Source of the DNA: Alphaproteobacteria bacterium
GTDB taxonomy: Bacteria > Pseudomonadota > Alphaproteobacteria > Micavibrionales > Micavibrionaceae
Length of the DNA stretch: 64,000 bases
Reading direction: 5' to 3'
Assembly (NCBI GenBank): GCA_016699735.1
Contig: CP065008.1
Location: forward strand, 248,001-312,000
Shown here: piece after piece, positions 34,994-42,600 of the stretch
Position numbering within the stretch: the stretch's first letter is position 1
Layout of the letters: the number at the start of each line of letters is the position of its first letter
Translations under genes and position numbers: made by a program
The notes under the pieces: generated by a model
Seen by the model: only the letters and a program-made list of their open reading frames with translations
The model's database searches: none
What the model was told of the DNA's origin: nothing

Positions 34994-35881
34994 TTAACCA
35001 GCATCAAAATGTTGCTTGAGAAACCCCAGAACACGCGCTTTATACTCTTCTGGAGCATATAAATAGAAATCGTAATGCCCCGCCCCCTCGACCATCCAGA
35101 GTTCCTTGGGTTCCGGCGCCCGCTCATATAAAGCCAGCGTTTCCTCCGGCAGAACATGGGGATCCTTGCTCCCGCCAATAATTAGGACCGGAGCTTTCAA
35201 TTCCGAAATACTGTCGATCGGCCGAAGCAAATCGGGATCAAAGCCTAGCCGCCAACGCACCTGCCCGACCAGCAGGGGCAAAAGCCAGTGCGCCGCCTGC
35301 CCTCCCAAAACTTCCGCGAACCGATGCTCTCCTGTCTGCGCCAGTGAAGGATAAACCCCCTCCAGAATATAGGCATCGGCCGCAATCACCTGCCCTTTGA
35401 CAAACAAAGACGCTCCGCCAAGTGAAGGCCCGATGATGGCAATCTTCTCCATAGGCAGTCGCTCTCGAATAATGTCTAAAGCCGCCCTGACATTCGCCGC
35501 TTCCTGATATCCAAGCGTCGAGTTTTTCTGCTCGCTCTCCCCATGCCCCTGAAAATCAAAAACAAAGACAGAATATCCCGCTTCATGCAAAAACCGGACA
35601 CGATCCAAAGACATACTCTTATGTCCTCCGTGCCCGTGCAAAAGCAAAACAACTCCGCGGCCTTGTGTGCCGGATATGAACCAGCCCTTTAACCCCGTCC
35701 CCGCCTCATCCTTGAAAGAAGTGACTTCGACCGGAAAATCCTTGGGTACAGGTTGATGGAAATTGGGAAACGGGCCGATGAATAAGCTGCCAAACTGCCA
35801 GAGAATAATCGCCACCGATCCAAAGAATGCGATCAATAACAGAAAGATGAATCGTGCAATACTCTTACGCTTTTGTCTCAT
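34994..35881 (-). CDS. Membrane-anchored alpha/beta hydrolase, paralogue 2
   Basis: A 295-residue hydrolase with an N-terminal membrane helix (about 9-30) and a periplasm-facing catalytic domain. The nucleophile serine is in GPSLGG, the acid in GGSKDPHVLP and the histidine in EGAGHYDFY. LLHGHGGHKS is the oxyanion segment. It resembles the neighbouring gene at 35911 over the whole length, so the two are a tandem duplication. The start is uncertain: the ATG at 35881 with GGGTGA upstream is preferred over an ATG at 35899. Substrate unknown. Confidence 0.75.
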   Translation of the reverse strand: MRQKRKSIARFIFLLLIAFFGSVAIILWQFGSLFIGPFPNFHQPVPKDFPVEVTSFKDEAGTGLKGWFISGTQGRGVVLLLHGHGGHKSMSLDRVRFLHEAGYSVFVFDFQGHGESEQKNSTLGYQEAANVRAALDIIRERLPMEKIAIIGPSLGGASLFVKGQVIAADAYILEGVYPSLAQTGEHRFAEVLGGQAAHWLLPLLVGQVRWRLGFDPDLLRPIDSISELKAPVLIIGGSKDPHVLPEETLALYERAPEPKELWMVEGAGHYDFYLYAPEEYKARVLGFLKQHFDAG

Positions 35882-35910
35882 CGGAACATCACCCGGCATA
35901 AAATACAGGA

Positions 35911-36792
35911 TCAATCATGGCGCTTCCTGAGGTGCGCCTGCAGAAAACCTAGAACCCGTTTCTGATATTCTTCTGGAACGGTATGAGAATAATCCCCGTG
36001 CGGCATCCCCTTGATGATCCACATTTCCTTCGGTTCCGGGACATAACGATAGAAGGTCATAATTTCAGAGAGGGGAACATAAACATCCTCGCTGGCAGCA
36101 ACCATCAACAAGGGACCGGACAGATTTTTCAGCCCGTCTGCCGGGACGAAGGTCTCGGTATTAAACCCAAGCCGATAGGAAAGCATTTTAAGAAAAATAG
36201 GTGTGTAGAAAGGAGTATTAACTCCAAAAAATTTATTAAGATTACTTTCAGAAAACCTCTTAAGCCCCTTAAACGGACTCTCCAGCACATAAGCATCAGC
36301 GGAGACAGCATTGCCTTGTGAAAAAACACTGACAGCGCCCATGGACGTCGCCACTATTCCAATTTTCTCTGCCGGAAACCGTTCGCGCAAAAACTTCATC
36401 GCTGCAACGACATTATAATACTCGCGGTAGCCGAAGGTGGCGAACTCACCACTGCTCTGCCCATGCCCCTGAAAATCAAAAAGCATAACCGTATATCCGG
36501 CCTGATGAAGAAACCGCGTACGCTTAAGCAAGATATTTCTATGCACCGAATAGCCATGCAAGACTAGAACAACACCCTGCCCCTTCTGCCCCGGCACAAT
36601 CCACCCGGCAAGACGAGCACCAAGCTCATCCTCAAAGACGATATCCTCAATCGGAAGATCGAGAGGCCGGACAAGTTCAGCCCCCGGAAAAGGACCGGCA
36701 AATACCTTAGTAAGTCTCCATAGCGAATATCCCTCAAGAAGGCAAAAAATAATGAAAGCTACAAAAAGAGAATAACCAAGAGCCTTCCACAT
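35911..36792 (-). CDS. Membrane-anchored alpha/beta hydrolase, paralogue 1
   Basis: A 293-residue hydrolase with an N-terminal membrane helix (MWKALGYSLFVAFIIFCLLE) and the catalytic serine in VATSMGAVS. The acid is in AASEDVYVPLSE and the histidine in GMPHGDYSH; VLHGYSVHRN precedes. The same pattern is repeated in the downstream paralogue, and both share PFPGAEL or PFPNFHQ near residue 35 and VLGFLQ or VLGFLK at the end. These resemble Bem46-like serine hydrolases. Substrate unknown. Confidence 0.8.
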   Translation of the reverse strand: MWKALGYSLFVAFIIFCLLEGYSLWRLTKVFAGPFPGAELVRPLDLPIEDIVFEDELGARLAGWIVPGQKGQGVVLVLHGYSVHRNILLKRTRFLHQAGYTVMLFDFQGHGQSSGEFATFGYREYYNVVAAMKFLRERFPAEKIGIVATSMGAVSVFSQGNAVSADAYVLESPFKGLKRFSESNLNKFFGVNTPFYTPIFLKMLSYRLGFNTETFVPADGLKNLSGPLLMVAASEDVYVPLSEIMTFYRYVPEPKEMWIIKGMPHGDYSHTVPEEYQKRVLGFLQAHLRKRHD

Positions 36793-36958
36793 ACTCTGAT
36801 ATTAGACATTTTTATTTCCCGATCCAGAGCTATTGGCTCTTAGCACTCAAACGAATAGACTGCCAAAAATATCTTGACTTTTTCGGCAATAGGAGTAGAG
36901 TGGGAAAACACAAACGGATGCCTAATTGGGTCCGTAACATATTGAAAATGTTTGTTGA

Positions 36959-36978
36959 ATCTTGCTTTGAAAGGAGAT
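36959..36978 (+). promoter_or_regulatory. ROSE-like RNA thermometer hairpin before hsp20
   Basis: The RNA ATCTTGCTTTGAAAGGAGAT folds as A-T, T-A, C-G, T-A, T-G pairs, a bulged G (36964), then C-G, T-A, T-A closing a 3-base loop. It sequesters the AAGGAGA ribosome site of the hsp20 gene at 36983. The TTGCT motif with a bulged G opposite the Shine-Dalgarno is the conserved core of ROSE thermometers, which open on heating and are known from rhizobial hsp20 genes. Confidence 0.7.
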
Positions 36979-36982
36979 CACT

Positions 36983-37468
36983 ATGACAAACGTCCTTACA
37001 CTCACTACCCCCTTATTGCGTCAAACCGTAGGCTTCGACAGGTTCAATGATCTGTTCGAATCGCTTCTGCGCGACACCTCCGAAAGCTTTGACAATTATC
37101 CCCCGTATAACATCGAAAAAACGGGCGCGGAGGGCTACCGTATTACGATGGCCGTCGCCGGGTTCCAGCAGGAAGACCTCAACATCGTCCTTCAGGACGG
37201 CGTTCTCACAGTCTCCGGCCGTACGAAGAAACAGGAAGACCAAGAGGGTCTGCAAATTCTCCATCGCGGAATCGCAACCCGCTCCTTCGAACGCACTTTC
37301 CGTCTGGCCGATTACATCAGGGTCGATGAAGCAGACTTGAGGGACGGCCTGTTGACGGTCTCTCTGACACGGGTCATTCCCGAAGAAAAGAAGCCGCGTT
37401 TGATCCCGATCAAGGACAACGCTGTCGAAAAAGCGATAGAAAGTAAAACAAACAGTAAAAAAGTCTAA
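36983..37468 (+). CDS. Small heat-shock protein (Hsp20/IbpA family)
   Basis: A 161-residue alpha-crystallin-domain chaperone that holds unfolded proteins. The N-terminus is short (GFDRFNDLFESLLRDTS). The core shows YNIEKTGAEGYRITMAVAGFQQEDLNIVLQDGVLTVSG and GIATRSFERTFRLADYIRV. The C-terminal anchoring motif is RLIPI, an I-x-I/V-like element. It is followed 124 bases later by a second Hsp20 gene. Its ribosome site lies in the predicted thermometer hairpin. A half CIRCE-like sequence (36840-36848) lies upstream but has no second arm. Confidence 0.95.
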   Translation: MTNVLTLTTPLLRQTVGFDRFNDLFESLLRDTSESFDNYPPYNIEKTGAEGYRITMAVAGFQQEDLNIVLQDGVLTVSGRTKKQEDQEGLQILHRGIATRSFERTFRLADYIRVDEADLRDGLLTVSLTRVIPEEKKPRLIPIKDNAVEKAIESKTNSKKV

Positions 37469-37592
37469 CCCCCGAGAGGACCGCCAGCAGGAGCTTTCTG
37501 TCCGCTCCCACCGGACTGGGCTTCTCTGGCGGCACCGCCTTAAGGAACTGCGTATTTTTTTAGCAATCAAACCAAAAGTGATGGAGATGAAA

Positions 37593-38147
37593 ATGAATAT
37601 CGAAAAATGGGCGCCTTGGAACTGGTTTAGACATGAGCAGGAACAGGCAAACCAGAAGCCGCAGGGGACGGACCTCACCTTCTATGGCAACAACCCCTTC
37701 GGCGAACTGCACCGGGAGATGGACCGGATGTTTAATCAGGTCTTTCAGGGCGCAGGGTTTCCGGCCATCAAATCCGGCTTTCCGCTTCCGGCCTTCTCGC
37801 CGACCCTTCTCAAACCCAGCGTAGACATCAGCGAATCGGAAAAATCCTACGCGATCACAGCCGAAGTCCCCGGCGTGGAGGAAAAGGACGTGAAAATCGA
37901 ACTGGTCGGCAACACCCTGACCATCAGCGGCGAAAAGAAACACGAAAAGGAAGACAAGGACAAGAACTGGCACCGTATTGAACGCTCTTACGGCTCGTTC
38001 AAGCGTGTCCTTTCTCTGCCCGAGGACGCTGTGGCCGATGAAGCGGAGGCAACCTTTAAAAATGGAATCCTCAATATCAGCGTCCCACGCAAAGCTCAGA
38101 AAAAACCGGCCAACATCCGGCAGATCGAAATCAAGAAGGCAAGCTGA
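37593..38147 (+). CDS. Small heat-shock protein (Hsp20 family), class II
   Basis: A 184-residue Hsp20 with a longer N-terminal arm (WAPWNWFRHEQEQ, then NPFGELHREMDRMFNQVFQG). The crystallin domain includes PSVDISESEKSYAITAEVPGVEEKDVKIELVGNTLTISGEKK, and a C-terminal RQIEIKKAS tail follows. The ATG at 37593 is preferred because GGAG lies 6 bases upstream; the frame also has ATG codons at 37581 and 37587. It is not a close copy of the first Hsp20, so the pair probably forms hetero-oligomers or serves different clients. Confidence 0.93.
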   Translation: MNIEKWAPWNWFRHEQEQANQKPQGTDLTFYGNNPFGELHREMDRMFNQVFQGAGFPAIKSGFPLPAFSPTLLKPSVDISESEKSYAITAEVPGVEEKDVKIELVGNTLTISGEKKHEKEDKDKNWHRIERSYGSFKRVLSLPEDAVADEAEATFKNGILNISVPRKAQKKPANIRQIEIKKAS

Positions 38148-38184
38148 CAAAAAGTTTATAACTCACCGACTCTGAACCTCTCCC

Positions 38185-38218
38185 CCGCCCGGTATCAGGT
38201 ATATCGGGCGGATTTTTT
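38185..38218 (+). terminator. Rho-independent terminator of the hsp20 pair
   Basis: CCGCCCG (38185-38191) pairs with CGGGCGG (38205-38211), followed by ATTTTTT. It ends at the stop codon of the convergent HAAS-domain gene. Confidence 0.85.
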
Positions 38219-38729
38219 ACTTGTTCGCGCCCGCGATAATAAGAAAGAGAATCAGAAGGACAGCGGAAATATAAGTTCCGATTTTTCCGGGTCGGGTCCG
38301 GAATTTAATGATTCCGGTAATCAGAGCCATGACTTCGCAGATCAAAAAGAATATTCCGCCAATATCCTTCCCCTGACCGCCTGAAGCCTCGGCAATCAAA
38401 CCAATCAAAAGGGCGATAAAAACGCCGCCAATGCTGGCCCTGGCGCTGAACTGACCGACCCAGGCCGTCGGATCGCGGTCCGGCGAAGCGCTCAAGGCGA
38501 CCTGCTCCCCAAACGCCTGCGGCGCATCGAAATTGCTGAGAATCTCTTCGACCACTTCTTTCCCGGCTTTTTCCTCGGGCTGTCCGACGATCTCAAGCAC
38601 CTGCTCCTTCAGGCTTTCGACCACAGCCTCGATTTCCTCCTTGTCCGCCCCCTTGCGTCTCATGGAGCGGCTGACTTTCTTCAGATATTTTGTGAGCCGT
38701 TTGCGTCCGGCGCGGGAGAGATGATCCAT
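38217..38729 (-). CDS. HAAS-domain membrane protein (PadR partner)
   Basis: A 170-residue protein with a helical N-terminal domain of the HAAS/DUF1700 type (RLTKYLKKVSRSMRRKGADKEEIEAVVESLKEQV, residues about 11-45). Two or three membrane helices follow in the C-terminal half (IGGVFIALLIGLIAEA, IFFLICEVMALITGII, ISAVLLILFLIIA). HAAS proteins are habitually encoded right after PadR repressors and are thought to modulate them or sense the envelope. Its start is 3 bases past the padR stop. Confidence 0.8.
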   Translation of the reverse strand: MDHLSRAGRKRLTKYLKKVSRSMRRKGADKEEIEAVVESLKEQVLEIVGQPEEKAGKEVVEEILSNFDAPQAFGEQVALSASPDRDPTAWVGQFSARASIGGVFIALLIGLIAEASGGQGKDIGGIFFLICEVMALITGIIKFRTRPGKIGTYISAVLLILFLIIAGANK

Positions 38730-38731
38730 GC

Positions 38732-39079
38732 CTATTCCTCAATCTGCTCAAGCAACCGGAGAATTGCCTTGTTAGTGTCGTCCCAATAATGCCGCATATC
38801 CTGCAACCGCCTCTTTCCAGACGCTGTGAGTTTGAAATAGCGGCGCGGTGGCCCTGATTCCGACGGCCCGGTCCGCACACTGACCAGCCCCTCTTTCTTC
38901 AGACGGCCAAGCACAAGATAAAGCGTACTTTCCTTGAACGCCAGCCCCGGATACTCTTCCAGTTGCCGCAAAATCGAATAGCCGTAAGCCTCCCCCCGCG
39001 ACAGAATCGCGAGCACACAAAGCTCGACCAGACCCTTTCGGATCTGCGAAATCCAGCTATCGACGGACAATTCGCTCAA
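38732..39079 (-). CDS. PadR-family transcriptional regulator
   Basis: A 115-residue winged-helix repressor: KGLVELCVLAILSRGEAYGYSIL, then ESTLYLVLGRLKKEGLVSV, the recognition helix and wing, then PRRYFKLTASGKRRL. It is divergent from the RTX gene at 39273 and has a strong promoter with repeated TACTCTG sequences overlapping it, so it probably controls itself and the RTX gene. PadR proteins respond to phenolics, antibiotics or envelope signals in other species. Confidence 0.92.
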   Translation of the reverse strand: MSELSVDSWISQIRKGLVELCVLAILSRGEAYGYSILRQLEEYPGLAFKESTLYLVLGRLKKEGLVSVRTGPSESGPPRRYFKLTASGKRRLQDMRHYWDDTNKAILRLLEQIEE

Positions 39080-39138
39080 AGCACTGAACCTTGAATTCTA
39101 TTGTTATTACAAAGGGTTTTAACACACCCGACATACCC

Positions 39139-39167
39139 ATCATACCCTGAAAATTGGTACTCTGCAA
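39139..39167 (-). promoter_or_regulatory. padR-HAAS promoter
   Basis: On the minus strand TTGCAG (39167-39162), a 17-base spacer, then TATGAT (39144-39139). It lies 60 bases before the padR start codon. The GGTACTCTGC operator arm overlaps its -35 and spacer. Confidence 0.7.
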
Positions 39168-39223
39168 CGCATTACTCTGCATAACAGTACTATGTATTGA
39201 CAAGTAGCGTAATACAGAGTACC
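39156..39223. promoter_or_regulatory. Candidate PadR operator cluster
   Basis: GGTACTCTG (39156-39164) and CAGAGTACC (39215-39223) are perfect inverted copies. An additional direct TTACTCTG copy (39172-39179) lies between, with a central AGTACTATGTA. The cluster fills the intergenic space between the divergent padR and RTX genes and overlaps the padR promoter, which fits repression of both. Confidence 0.65.
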
Positions 39224-39272
39224 TTGCCAAGCATTACACCCGCAAAACATTATGACAACAGGAGTGCGTGAA

Positions 39273-40595
39273 ATGTCTATCTACAAACCCAATGCAATCA
39301 TTCTCGGAAGTCTTCTGGACGAGCTTCTCCTCGGTACGGCAGGCGCAGATATAATCTCAGGCTACGCGGGCGATGATGCCATTTTCTCCGGCTGGGGTGA
39401 CGATGTCATCATCGGCGGCGCGGGCGGCGATCTTCTCGTCAGTGGCCGCGGACAGGATTTCCTCGCCGGAAAGCGGGGCAATGACGCCCTTTTCGGCGGA
39501 ACCGGAAACGATCTTCTGGTGGGCGGCTCCGGTAACGATGCTCTCTTTGGCGGACGCGGCAACGATGTTCTGGCCGGAAATGCCGGACAGGACATTTTGG
39601 CTGGAGAAGATGGCGATGACGCCCTTTTCGGCGGCACGGGCGATGACCTTCTGGCCGGAGGGAACGGTAATGATCTTCTCGCAGGAGAATCCGGAAACGA
39701 CGCCCTTTTCGGGGGATACGGCCACGACGTTCTGGCAGGCGGGATCGGCAACGATCTTCTGGCCGGAGAACAAGGTAATGATATTCTCGATGGCGAGGCC
39801 GGAGACGATGTTCTCGCAGGCGGCGAAGGAACGGACCTCCTTCTGGGCGGTATCGGAAACGACGCCCTGTTCGGTGGAAACTACAATGACGTCCTGAACG
39901 GCCAGTCCGGTCACGACGCCCTGTTCGGTGAAAACGGAAACGACATTCTCGCCGGAGAACTCGGCAACGACCTTCTCGCAGGCGGCAACGGCGATGATGC
40001 CCTCTTCGGCGGCGCCGATAATGACGTGCTGGCAGGGGAAAGCGGTAACGACCTGCTCGCGGGGGAAACGGGCGATGACGCCTTGTTCGGCGGCACAGGA
40101 CACGATTGGCTTTCCGGCGGCTGGGGCAATGATCTTCTGGCCGGAGAAGAAGGCAACGATGCCCTCGGCGGCGATGCCGGAGACGATGCCTTGTTCGGCG
40201 GTTCCGGAAATGATGCCCTCTTCGGCGGGATCGGCAATGACCTGCTCTATGGCGGCGCGGACGGGGATATCCTCTTCGGCGAAGCCGGGAACGATGCCTT
40301 CCTTTTCGACGCGGAAAGCATCGCCTCCGGTCCCGATATCATCGGCGACTTCACCAGCGGACAAGATGTGATCGTTCTGGCCGACCTGATCGATTTGGAT
40401 GCTTTCGATCCCCTCACCCAATCCATCAACGACTTCATCCTGACTCTGGAAGTGGACGGCAACACGGTCATCGGCGTTGACGCCGACGGCACGGGAACGG
40501 AAGCAAGCTTGCAAATAGTGGCAGCACTGGCAGGAGCGACCGGACTCGGCTCCGCCGAAGACATGATCGCCGCTGGCAGTATCGCTATCGTATAA
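39273..40595 (+). CDS. RTX calcium-binding repeat protein, type I secreted
   Basis: A 440-residue protein. After a 20-residue N-terminus come 36 consecutive nonapeptide RTX repeats (GGxGNDxLx, residues 21-344). A C-terminal domain of about 95 residues follows (DIIGDFTSGQDVIVLADLID, ending IAAGSIAIV) that resembles type I secretion targeting regions. RTX repeats bind calcium and fold on leaving the cell. No enzyme or adhesin domain is present, which is unusual. GGAG lies upstream of the ATG at 39273. The DNA is a 27-base tandem repeat. The secretion genes (HlyB/D-TolC type) are not in this window. It is divergent from padR. Confidence 0.93.
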   Translation: MSIYKPNAIILGSLLDELLLGTAGADIISGYAGDDAIFSGWGDDVIIGGAGGDLLVSGRGQDFLAGKRGNDALFGGTGNDLLVGGSGNDALFGGRGNDVLAGNAGQDILAGEDGDDALFGGTGDDLLAGGNGNDLLAGESGNDALFGGYGHDVLAGGIGNDLLAGEQGNDILDGEAGDDVLAGGEGTDLLLGGIGNDALFGGNYNDVLNGQSGHDALFGENGNDILAGELGNDLLAGGNGDDALFGGADNDVLAGESGNDLLAGETGDDALFGGTGHDWLSGGWGNDLLAGEEGNDALGGDAGDDALFGGSGNDALFGGIGNDLLYGGADGDILFGEAGNDAFLFDAESIASGPDIIGDFTSGQDVIVLADLIDLDAFDPLTQSINDFILTLEVDGNTVIGVDADGTGTEASLQIVAALAGATGLGSAEDMIAAGSIAIV

Positions 40596-40611
40596 GAAAA
40601 ATAACGAAACC

Positions 40612-40639
40612 GAAAAAGGCGGCTTCTGCCGCTTTTTTC
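40612..40639 (+). terminator. Rho-independent terminator of the RTX gene
   Basis: GCGGC-TTCT-GCCGC stem with flanking A run (40613-40617, one bulged G) and T run (40633-40638). The A and T tracts make it usable in both directions, so it could also end rimK transcription. Confidence 0.8.
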
Positions 40640-40671
40640 TATCAAAGATAGTGCCTTCCAAAGCCCGTTTC

Positions 40672-41598
40672 TTATTTTTTCTTCGTTTTGGCTTTCTTTT
40701 TGGGTTTTGCCTTTGGCATATCTACATTGTCCTCGATATGCTGAATCATCAATCCGGCAATATCAATCTTGGTTGTGCCCTCCACGCCCTCCAACCCCGG
40801 CGATGAATTGACCTCCAGTACCTTCGGCCCTTCATGCGAACGGATCATATCGACCCCGCAGACTTTCAATCCCACGAGTTTGGCCGCTTCGATCGCCATT
40901 CTGCGCTCCTGCGCGGTAATCTCAACCTTATGGCCCGATCCGCCCAGATGGATATTGGCGCGGAACTCCCCCTTGGCGGCCCGCCGTTCCATAGAGGCAA
41001 CAACCTTTCCGCCGATCACAAAACAGCGCAAATCAACACCCTTGGATTCCTTGATAAATTCCTGCACGAGAATATTCGCCTTAAGACTCTTGAACGCGTT
41101 GATCACACTCTCCGCCGCTTTTTCGGTTTCCGCCAAAACCACGCCCTTGCCCTGTGTCCCTTCCAGCAGCTTGATAACGACGGGCGCCCCGCCGACCATT
41201 TTGATCAGGTCTTTCGTATCCAGTGGCGAATTAGCAAAGCCCGTTTTGGGAATGTTGATATGCTTGTCGCTGCAAAGCATCTGAAGCGTTCTTAACTTGT
41301 CCTGAGCCCGCGTAATCGAAATCGGCCCGTTCAGGCAATAGGAGCCTTGCAGTTCAAACTGACGCAAAACGGCACAGCCGTAAAACGTCATTGAGGGACG
41401 GATACGGGGAATCACCGCATCAAACCGCTCCAGAATTTCCCCCCCGCGATAATGGATTTCCGGTTTGCGCGCCGTGATATCCATGTAGCAATTTTTGATG
41501 GCGATGAAGCTCATCTTATGGCCGCGCTGTTCCCCGGCCTCCATCAGACGCTTGTTGGAATAAAGCTCGGGATCGCTGGCAAGAACGGCAATTCTCAT
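40672..41598 (-). CDS. rimK: RimK-type ATP-grasp ligase (ribosomal S6 glutamate ligase)
   Basis: A 308-residue ATP-grasp ligase. The typical RimK sequence VVIKLLEGTQGKGVVLAE (about 140-157) is present, with VQEFIKESKGVDLRCFVIGG, a VDMIRS strand and the metal-binding LEVNSSPGLEGVE. The C-terminus is a Lys-rich tail (PKKKAKTKKK). RimK adds glutamates to the C-terminus of ribosomal protein S6 and can make polyglutamate. It is encoded with its protease partner at 41621. Confidence 0.94.
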   Translation of the reverse strand: MRIAVLASDPELYSNKRLMEAGEQRGHKMSFIAIKNCYMDITARKPEIHYRGGEILERFDAVIPRIRPSMTFYGCAVLRQFELQGSYCLNGPISITRAQDKLRTLQMLCSDKHINIPKTGFANSPLDTKDLIKMVGGAPVVIKLLEGTQGKGVVLAETEKAAESVINAFKSLKANILVQEFIKESKGVDLRCFVIGGKVVASMERRAAKGEFRANIHLGGSGHKVEITAQERRMAIEAAKLVGLKVCGVDMIRSHEGPKVLEVNSSPGLEGVEGTTKIDIAGLMIQHIEDNVDMPKAKPKKKAKTKKK

Positions 41599-41620
41599 AA
41601 AATTCTCTCTCTGTAGAAGA

Positions 41621-42127
41621 TCATTCGTAAAGCTTAATAACGTCAGTCATGCGTCCCAGAAGCAAGGATTTGGAGGGATCGACGATAAACCGTGCTTTTT
41701 TAAGCGCCTCACGCCCCAGAAGCATCCGGAACTGCATCTTGTGGCGGGACGTCAGGGTAATCTCGGCAGGAAAAGTGACGCCGGAAAAAACCAGCGTCGT
41801 TCTGATCACGCAACGCTTTTCCCGCTCTCCGTTGGAACTGATAACATCGCGCTTCTGGATCAACGGTGCCTCGCAATCACAAACAAGATCACTGTTATTC
41901 TGCAGGGGATTGATCTTGAACCGGACAAACCTGTGTTCTCCCTTTTTTATAACGCGGATATCAAAGGCATGAAGCGCGGACGTCCGCGCTCCTGTATCCA
42001 CCCGCGCCTTCACCGCAGGAAGACCAAGGTCAGGCAGCGCACACCACTCAGACTTGCCGATCAGGGTCTTATCCGGCCGCGATCTCTTGACCTTGCGCCG
42101 TCTCTCGGGTTTGTTGAATAATTCCAT
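41621..42127 (-). CDS. rimB: RimB-like retropepsin-fold protease (RimK-associated)
   Basis: A 168-residue protein of the ATP-dependent zinc protease/RimB family: WCALPDLGLPAVKARVDTGARTSALHA (the D-T-G-A active-site loop near residue 42) and LGREALKKARFIVDP at the C-terminus. RimB trims the glutamates that RimK adds to S6. It lies 22 bases upstream of rimK on the same strand, the common order. Confidence 0.88.
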   Translation of the reverse strand: MELFNKPERRRKVKRSRPDKTLIGKSEWCALPDLGLPAVKARVDTGARTSALHAFDIRVIKKGEHRFVRFKINPLQNNSDLVCDCEAPLIQKRDVISSNGEREKRCVIRTTLVFSGVTFPAEITLTSRHKMQFRMLLGREALKKARFIVDPSKSLLLGRMTDVIKLYE

Positions 42128-42182
42128 ACTGGGGTTTATTACTCACAAAACAGGCAATTTCAAGAACATATAAACAACGAAC

Positions 42183-42542
42183 CTACGACTTACGCCCCAG
42201 AATCGCAAAAATCAGCATCCCGAGTGCCGCCAGCCCCAGCATAGCCATCATCCGCTCGGGCCGAGCGATGATATGCGGATGGACTTTGATCCCCTGCGCG
42301 AGCAATCCGGCCCGGGCCTTGTCGGCATCGCCCAAGAGCTCATGCGGGCTGGTTCCCAGAACATCGCAAACCCGCACCAGCAAATCCATAGACAAACCGG
42401 TCTGGCCCCGCTCGATCCGCGACCAGGCCGACTGAGTCAACCCGAGCAAACGGGCAAGCTCCTGCTGCTTGAGGTTCTGATTCTTCCTCAAATTTTCCAG
42501 CAATTTACCGACGATGGCCGGGTAAGACGTTTCAGCTTGCAT
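42183..42542 (-). CDS. Xre-family regulator with C-terminal membrane helix
   Basis: A 119-residue protein with a Cro/C1-type HTH (residues about 10-68, QQELARLLGLTQSAWSRIERGQTGLSMDLLVRVCDVLG). A short linker and a single hydrophobic helix (MMAMLGLAALGMLIFAIL) at the C-terminus follow. A membrane-tethered Xre protein is unusual. It is divergent from the LRAT-domain gene, with direct repeats between them, so it probably controls that pair. Confidence 0.88.
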   Translation of the reverse strand: MQAETSYPAIVGKLLENLRKNQNLKQQELARLLGLTQSAWSRIERGQTGLSMDLLVRVCDVLGTSPHELLGDADKARAGLLAQGIKVHPHIIARPERMMAMLGLAALGMLIFAILGRKS

Positions 42543-42550
42543 AAAAGCTC

Positions 42551-42575
42551 ATATATGCGTAATATGAATATATGC
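42551..42575. promoter_or_regulatory. Direct repeats in the Xre/LRAT intergenic region
   Basis: ATATATGC occurs at 42551-42558 and 42568-42575, separated by 9 bases, in the 58-base gap between divergent genes. Spacing of 17 bases (about 1.6 helix turns) suits a dimeric HTH regulator. Confidence 0.5.
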
Positions 42576-42600
42576 TATTGTAGCAAATAATAGGCAACAT

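Noticed and set aside
36840..36848. A second CIRCE element (TTAGCACTC) upstream of hsp20
   Set aside because: Only one half-site is present; no GAGTGCTAA-like arm follows at 9 bases.
39333..40304. Possible CRISPR array because of regular repeats
   Set aside because: The units are directly adjacent coding nonapeptides with no spacers.
39357..40661. A 434-codon open frame opposite the RTX repeats
   Set aside because: It arises only because the 27-base repeat lacks stop codons in that frame; its periodic I/V/A/E/G sequence is a mirror of the RTX array.
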